Shown here piece after piece: positions 6,102 to 9,361 of a stretch of 9,361 nt of DNA. The notes below the pieces were generated by a model. It ran no database searches and had not been told where the DNA came from. It saw only the letters and a program-made list of their open reading frames with translations. The translations under genes were made by a program, and so were the position numbers. Each line of letters begins with the position of its first letter. Position 1 is the stretch's first letter. The stretch is taken from positions 1 through 9,361 of the forward strand of contig DKES01000004.1 in NCBI GenBank assembly GCA_002452615.1. The letters run 5' to 3'. Origin of the DNA: Patescibacteria group bacterium UBA6816. Lineage in GTDB: Bacteria; Patescibacteriota; Patescibacteriia; UBA2591; UBA6264.

Positions 6102-6129
6102 ATTTTAAATCTTTTAAAAAATCTGTCAA
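6102..6129 (-). promoter_or_regulatory. recA promoter
   Basis: On the minus strand a perfect -35 TTGACA (6124-6129) is followed after 16 bp by TAAAAT (6102-6107), one base from consensus. The predicted start near 6095 leaves a short AT-rich leader. I saw no inverted repeat resembling a known LexA box at this promoter. Confidence 0.75.
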
Positions 6130-6155
6130 ATCTACTCTGGACCAGTCATCTCAGT

Positions 6156-6186
6156 AAAAAGGAGCCCCTAGAGCAGACTTTAAAGC
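6156..6186 (-). repeat. Palindromic intergenic element, copy A (upstream of recA)
   Basis: Contains CCTAGAGCAGACTTTAAAG, closely similar to CCTAGAGCAACTTTAAAG at 6954-6971, with one extra base. It lies between the rodZ-like stop and the recA promoter. Of the three copies it is the shortest and most rearranged; the portion matching the outer half of the other copies is replaced by unrelated sequence at about 6131-6155. Confidence 0.6.
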
Positions 6187-6208
6187 GTTTTTTAATCTGA
6201 AAAATAGA

Positions 6209-6877
6209 TTAATTATTCTCTGGTTCAAAAACTAAATGAAGAAAAACTTTTTTTTCTTTAGAATATTTCTTCTTTGCCGAAACTTCAATTATGTTTAAGC
6301 CGGGTAAAAGCTTTATTTCCTGACTAAATTTTTGTTCATTTTGTTTTTCTACTAATTGTTGGTTAATAAAAACCTCGGCTCGGGCATCAACTTTACCTTG
6401 AATGACCAAAGAATTATCTGAGGTTACAAATTCTAAGGGCGGATAAATAATATTAATTTTGGGTTGGCCTAAAACATTGTTTAAACTTAATCCCAAATAA
6501 GTGAAGATTGAAAAAAAGATTAAAACAATAACAATTACTTTAAAATTAATTCTTTTAAAAAATTTTTTAACGTCTTTTTCTATTTTTTTTTCACAAACCG
6601 GTATTAATTTATCTTGATACCCGTATGTTTCCGCCCATTCTTTAATAATTTCCTCTGGATTTAATTTTAAAAATTCAGCGTATCTTTTTAAAAATCCCCG
6701 GGCGCGCGTAGAATCAGGTAATTTATAAAAATCATCTTCTTCAATAAATTGTAAATATTTTTCCTCAATTTTAATTTCCCGCGCCACTATGGCTAAATCT
6801 TTTTTTTGAGAAAGACGAGCCTTTTTTAAAAGCCCGCCCAAAGTATTTGATTTAATTTCTTTTTTAACAAAATCCAT
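6209..6877 (-). CDS. RodZ-like protein: HTH, one membrane helix, Ig-like C-terminal domain
   Basis: Predicted membrane-anchored cell-shape/cytoskeleton-linked protein, 222 aa. Residues about 11-80 form the RodZ-type helix-turn-helix (LGGLLKKARLSQKKDLAIVAREIKI..YLQFIEEDDFYKLPD..RGFLKRYAEFL, quoted in parts), which in RodZ contacts the actin homologue MreB. A basic stretch (98-112) precedes one membrane helix at about 113-131. The outer part (about 141-216) begins INIIYPPLEF, continues with a GKVDARAEVFINQQ pattern and reads as a small beta-sandwich of the glucodextranase-B/Ig-like kind in place of the classical RodZ C-terminal domain. It lies 122 bp downstream of ftsK and 144 bp upstream of recA. 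No convincing separate promoter was found, so it may be read through from ftsK. ATG at 6877 is the only sensible start before the HTH. Confidence 0.85.
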   Translation of the reverse strand: MDFVKKEIKSNTLGGLLKKARLSQKKDLAIVAREIKIEEKYLQFIEEDDFYKLPDSTRARGFLKRYAEFLKLNPEEIIKEWAETYGYQDKLIPVCEKKIEKDVKKFFKRINFKVIVIVLIFFSIFTYLGLSLNNVLGQPKINIIYPPLEFVTSDNSLVIQGKVDARAEVFINQQLVEKQNEQKFSQEIKLLPGLNIIEVSAKKKYSKEKKVFLHLVFEPENN

Positions 6878-6930
6878 AAAATATTAAATAAAACAATTCC
6901 TATAAAAAATGTTTATTTTGGTCGTTTTTT

Positions 6931-6987
6931 AAAAATTGGCTCTAAAAACTGCTCCTAGAGCAACTTTAAAGAAAGAGAAATTTGGGG
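6931..6987 (-). repeat. Palindromic intergenic element, copy R (upstream of the rodZ-like gene)
   Basis: 57-nt segment matching 9305-9361 at 42 positions without gaps. It includes the inverted pair GCTCTA (6939-6944) and TAGAGC (6956-6961), the shared word ACTTT, and AAATTTGGGG at the edge. On the minus strand it lies between ftsK and the rodZ-like gene. Confidence 0.75.
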
Positions 6988-7001
6988 TCTGACCCCAAAT
7001 T
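6979..7001 (-). terminator. Perfect 23-nt palindrome at the end of ftsK, terminator-like
   Basis: Arms of 11 nt (6979-6989 and 6991-7001) around a single T; the core is GGGGTC-T-GACCCC. It overlaps the ftsK stop codon (7000-7002). On the minus strand it is followed by TTTCTCTTTCTTT, a broken T-tract, so it may terminate ftsK partly. The GGGGTC/GACCCC core is of the same style as the palindromes inside the dehydratase gene, and it adjoins copy R of the intergenic element. Confidence 0.6.
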
Positions 7002-9198
7002 ATTCTTCAGGGCGACGATAAACTTCTCTGGGTTTGGCTCCGTCAGCCGGGCCAATAGTGCCTTCTTCTTCTAAAAGGTCAAGTAAGCGTGCGGCTCGGG
7101 CATAACCAACCCTTAAACGTCTTTGTAAAAAAGAAGCAGAAGCCTTGCCTATTTTGACAACCATTTCTCGAGCTTCAGGTAATAAGTCATCCCCTTTTAA
7201 ATCTGAATCCCCTTCTAAGTCCGCTAACATATCTACTTTATGTTCTTCAGTTACGTCTTCTTGAAAATTTGGTTCAGAAATATTGCGTAAATAATCTACT
7301 ACTTTTTTAACCTCTTGGTCAGAAATAAAAGCGCCTTGAATTCTTTTTGGTTTGGATAATTCAGAAGAAATAAAAAGCATGTCTCCCCGACCTAATAATT
7401 TTTCTGCGCCAGAAAAATCAAGAATAGTTCTGGAATCCATTAAAGAAGCCACGGAAAAAGCGACTCGCGCCGTAATATTAGCCTTAATTAAACCAGTAAT
7501 CACGTCCACAGAAGGCCGTTGTGTGGCCATCACTAAATGAATTCCCGTGGCCCGGGCCATTTGAGCTAAACGCACAATGCAAGCCTCTACTTCTTGAGCC
7601 GCCGTAGCCATTAAATCAGCTAATTCATCAATAATAATAACAATAAAAGGTAATTTTTCTTCGGGGTGAGCCTGATTATAAGAATTAATATCTCTTTTTT
7701 TCTTTTCTGACATTAAATCAAACCGTCTTTCCATTTCATTAATAGCCCATTTTAAAGCATTAATGGTTTTTTGAGAATTAGTAATAACCGGAGTTAATAA
7801 ATGAGGCAAATCATTATAAAGGGTTAATTCCACTCTTTTAGGGTCAATTAAAATAAATCTTAAATCATCAGGAGAATTCTGATAAATCAAACTCATAATG
7901 ACCGCGTTTAAAAAAATGGTTTTTCCACTTCCTGTAGAACCAGCCACTAATAAATGAGGCATTTTTCCTAAATCAGCTAACCAAGAATTACCGGCCACAT
8001 CTCTTCCTAAAATAAGGGCTAAATTAGAAGTTCTCTTTTTAAAAACCGGGTCAGCAAAAATATTTCTTAATCTAATCACGGCTATTTTTTGATTAGGGAC
8101 TTCAATTCCGACTAAAGATTGTCCGGGAATCGGGGCTTCAATTCTAATTGGATGAGCCGCTAAAGACATGGAAAGGTCATTGTGTAAAGTAGTTATTTTA
8201 GATAATTTAATACCCTCGGCTGGTTTAAGAGTGTATTGAGTTACTGTGGGACCAACTTTAACTTCTCCCATTTCCACGGGAATATTAAAATTTTCCAAAG
8301 TTTTTCTAATAATCAATTGATTTTCTTTAATATTTCCTCCATTAGGTTGAGTAGAATCAGCTTCTAATAAATTTAAGGGCAAATCAATTTTTTGACCTGT
8401 CCTTTGATAAGAAACTGATAAATCATCTTCTAATGTTTTTTTGGAAAAAATATTCTTCTTTTTTATTTTAATTTCTACTTCTTCTGAATCTTCCTCTGGT
8501 TCAGTTTCTCTTTTTTCTAATAATTTAGTAACTGGCTCAGGTTTTAAGGTTAATTTCTTTTTCTTTTTAAATAAATTTTTAAACCTGGCCCAAGGTTGAA
8601 ACAATTTTTTTTGCTCTAAAGAATGTTCAACTGATTCTGTTTGGTCTTTTTGTTCTTCTATTTTTTTTCTTTTATTTAAAAAGTCTAAGCCCGTAAAGAT
8701 GATAATAAAATCAATGGCTAATAAGCCAAAAAGAATAACCCAGCTAGCCCAAAAACCAAAAGTATTAATTAATAAATAACTCACCCCATAACCTAAATAA
8801 CCACCTCCTTGATGATTTTTTAACACTTCTAAATTCTCCACAAAATAAAGATGAAAAATTCCCGCTAAAAGAATTAAAAAAACAATTAAACCTAAACAAC
8901 GCGCCATAAAAGAGGGATATTTTTTCTCTTTGTCTCCGTTTAATTCAATTACTTTTTTATAATTAAGCACTAAAATTCCAATCATTAACAAAACTAAAGG
9001 AAAAAGCCAACCCGCCCAACCCAAAACAATTCTTAATCCTTGGGCTAGCCATTGACCCACTATTCCGGCTAATTCAAATAATCCAAGAAATAAAATAACC
9101 GCCAAAGTAAACAAGACTATGGCGATTATTAACCGCTGTGTTTTTAAACGTAAGGAAATTTTAGATTCTTTTTTATCTTTCTTCTTTTTTTTGCTCAT
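7000..9198 (-). CDS. ftsK: FtsK/SpoIIIE-family DNA translocase
   Basis: Septum-located, ATP-driven double-stranded DNA pump that clears and resolves chromosomes at division; 732 aa from the chosen start. Four membrane helices lie at about 23-43, 55-79, 100-119 and 146-170, followed by a short charged linker (about 175-290), far shorter than in E. coli FtsK. The motor has Walker A AGSTGSGKT (419-427), Walker B IVIIIDELADL (519-529) and the MATQRPSVDVITGLIKANI signature (557-575). The C-terminal winged-helix gamma domain (about 674-732) includes ASFLQRRLRVGYARAARLLD, which in relatives reads KOPS/SRS sites. I chose the ATG at 9198 because it gives the usual Lys-rich MSKKKKKDKK start and lies just behind a TATAAT box. 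A TTG at 9249 or ATG at 9240 would add 17 or 14 residues of hydrophobic, less typical sequence. Confidence 0.95.
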   Translation of the reverse strand: MSKKKKKDKKESKISLRLKTQRLIIAIVLFTLAVILFLGLFELAGIVGQWLAQGLRIVLGWAGWLFPLVLLMIGILVLNYKKVIELNGDKEKKYPSFMARCLGLIVFLILLAGIFHLYFVENLEVLKNHQGGGYLGYGVSYLLINTFGFWASWVILFGLLAIDFIIIFTGLDFLNKRKKIEEQKDQTESVEHSLEQKKLFQPWARFKNLFKKKKKLTLKPEPVTKLLEKRETEPEEDSEEVEIKIKKKNIFSKKTLEDDLSVSYQRTGQKIDLPLNLLEADSTQPNGGNIKENQLIIRKTLENFNIPVEMGEVKVGPTVTQYTLKPAEGIKLSKITTLHNDLSMSLAAHPIRIEAPIPGQSLVGIEVPNQKIAVIRLRNIFADPVFKKRTSNLALILGRDVAGNSWLADLGKMPHLLVAGSTGSGKTIFLNAVIMSLIYQNSPDDLRFILIDPKRVELTLYNDLPHLLTPVITNSQKTINALKWAINEMERRFDLMSEKKKRDINSYNQAHPEEKLPFIVIIIDELADLMATAAQEVEACIVRLAQMARATGIHLVMATQRPSVDVITGLIKANITARVAFSVASLMDSRTILDFSGAEKLLGRGDMLFISSELSKPKRIQGAFISDQEVKKVVDYLRNISEPNFQEDVTEEHKVDMLADLEGDSDLKGDDLLPEAREMVVKIGKASASFLQRRLRVGYARAARLLDLLEEEGTIGPADGAKPREVYRRPEE

Positions 9199-9219
9199 AA
9201 CAATCACTTTAAATCCCAA

Positions 9220-9249
9220 ATTATAAATCACCAGCAACATTACAAACAA
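9220..9249 (-). promoter_or_regulatory. Possible ftsK promoter
   Basis: On the minus strand a perfect TATAAT (9220-9225) lies 22 bp before the ATG at 9198. The best -35 is only TTGTTT (9244-9249) at 18 bp spacing, so the -10 carries most of the support. A second candidate is an extended -10, TGATAAAAT (9289-9297). Confidence 0.35.
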
Positions 9250-9304
9250 GTTCTAAAAAAATAAATCAAAATAGAATAATTTGTACAAATTTTATCATTT
9301 TTTT

Positions 9305-9361
9305 AAAAATCCGCTCTAAAACTCGCTCTGAAAGCGACTTTGCAGAGGGTAAAATTTGGGG
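9305..9361 (-). repeat. Palindromic intergenic element, copy F (upstream of ftsK), cut by window edge
   Basis: Ungapped 57-nt match (42 identical) to copy R at 6931-6987. It ends in AAATTTGGGG exactly at the window boundary, where copy R continues into the 23-nt palindrome. Conserved points are TTTTTAAAAAT at the inner edge, GCTCTAAAA, GAAAGCGACTTT/AGAGCAACTTT, and the G-run. Confidence 0.75.

Noticed and set aside
6065..6208. LexA/SOS box at the recA promoter
   Set aside because: No GAAC-N4-GTTC or CTGT-N8-ACAG type sequence is seen around 6085-6135.
6192..6212. Inverted repeat TTAATCT/AGATTAA at the end of the rodZ-like gene as a terminator
   Set aside because: The stem is 7 bp with one G-C pair, and the minus strand continues with A residues instead of T.
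9199..9249. Upstream TTG (9249) or ATG (9240) as the start of ftsK
   Set aside because: The added residues are hydrophobic and atypical, and a TATAAT box at 9220-9225 would fall inside the coding region. The ATG at 9198 gives the usual Lys-rich N-terminus. Not excluded with certainty.
9278..9291. 14-nt perfect palindrome AATTTGTACAAATT upstream of ftsK as an operator
   Set aside because: In DNA this AT-rich, palindromes of this size are expected by chance in a window this long, and no regulator or second copy supports it.

Overview
The window looks like chromosomal DNA of a low-GC bacterium, most likely a member of the Candidate Phyla Radiation (Patescibacteria, Parcubacteria-like). This rests on gene style and not on any database match. 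The RodZ-like protein carries an Ig-like C-terminal domain, intergenic spacers are rich in small palindromic repeats, coding sequence is AT-rich, and no gene has a clear Shine-Dalgarno sequence.

The left half (1-4616, plus strand) is a cell-surface polysaccharide locus with a defence or toxin-antitoxin cassette inside it. It begins with the 3' part of a membrane-anchored FlaA1/PglF/WbpM-type nucleotide-sugar 4,6-dehydratase (3-1871). A 15-bp minisatellite follows. Next comes a two-gene AbiE-type (type IV) module, antitoxin AbiEi (2124-2753) overlapping toxin AbiEii (2716-3444), then a Wzz-type chain-length protein (3609-4616). The AbiE pair is bracketed by two nearly identical 72-bp direct repeats (2041-2112 and 3481-3552; 69/72 identical). 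Each repeat holds a complete TTGACA-N16-TATAAT promoter with two ACAAT/ATTGT inverted pairs overlapping or flanking the -35 box. The toxin-antitoxin genes and the wzz gene therefore appear to have the same promoter and probably the same operator. This is the most striking arrangement in the window.

The middle (4617-5023) has no gene. It holds a second degenerate copy of the minisatellite, an imperfect 15-bp hairpin, three tandem hairpin repeats built on CTACGAGG/CCTCGTAG, and two strong intrinsic terminators separating the convergent wzz and recA transcripts.

The right half (5024-9361, minus strand) holds housekeeping genes read right to left: ftsK (DNA translocase), a rodZ-like gene (HTH plus membrane segment plus Ig-like domain) and recA with its own promoter. 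The spacers upstream of all three contain related copies of a short palindromic element. The best-matched pair is 42/57 identical without gaps. A perfect 23-nt palindrome sits on the ftsK stop codon, and the window ends where a second copy of it would begin.

Functionally, the dehydratase and Wzz serve surface glycan synthesis, RecA serves recombination and repair, FtsK chromosome segregation at division, and RodZ cell shape. The AbiE module is an accessory insertion among them.
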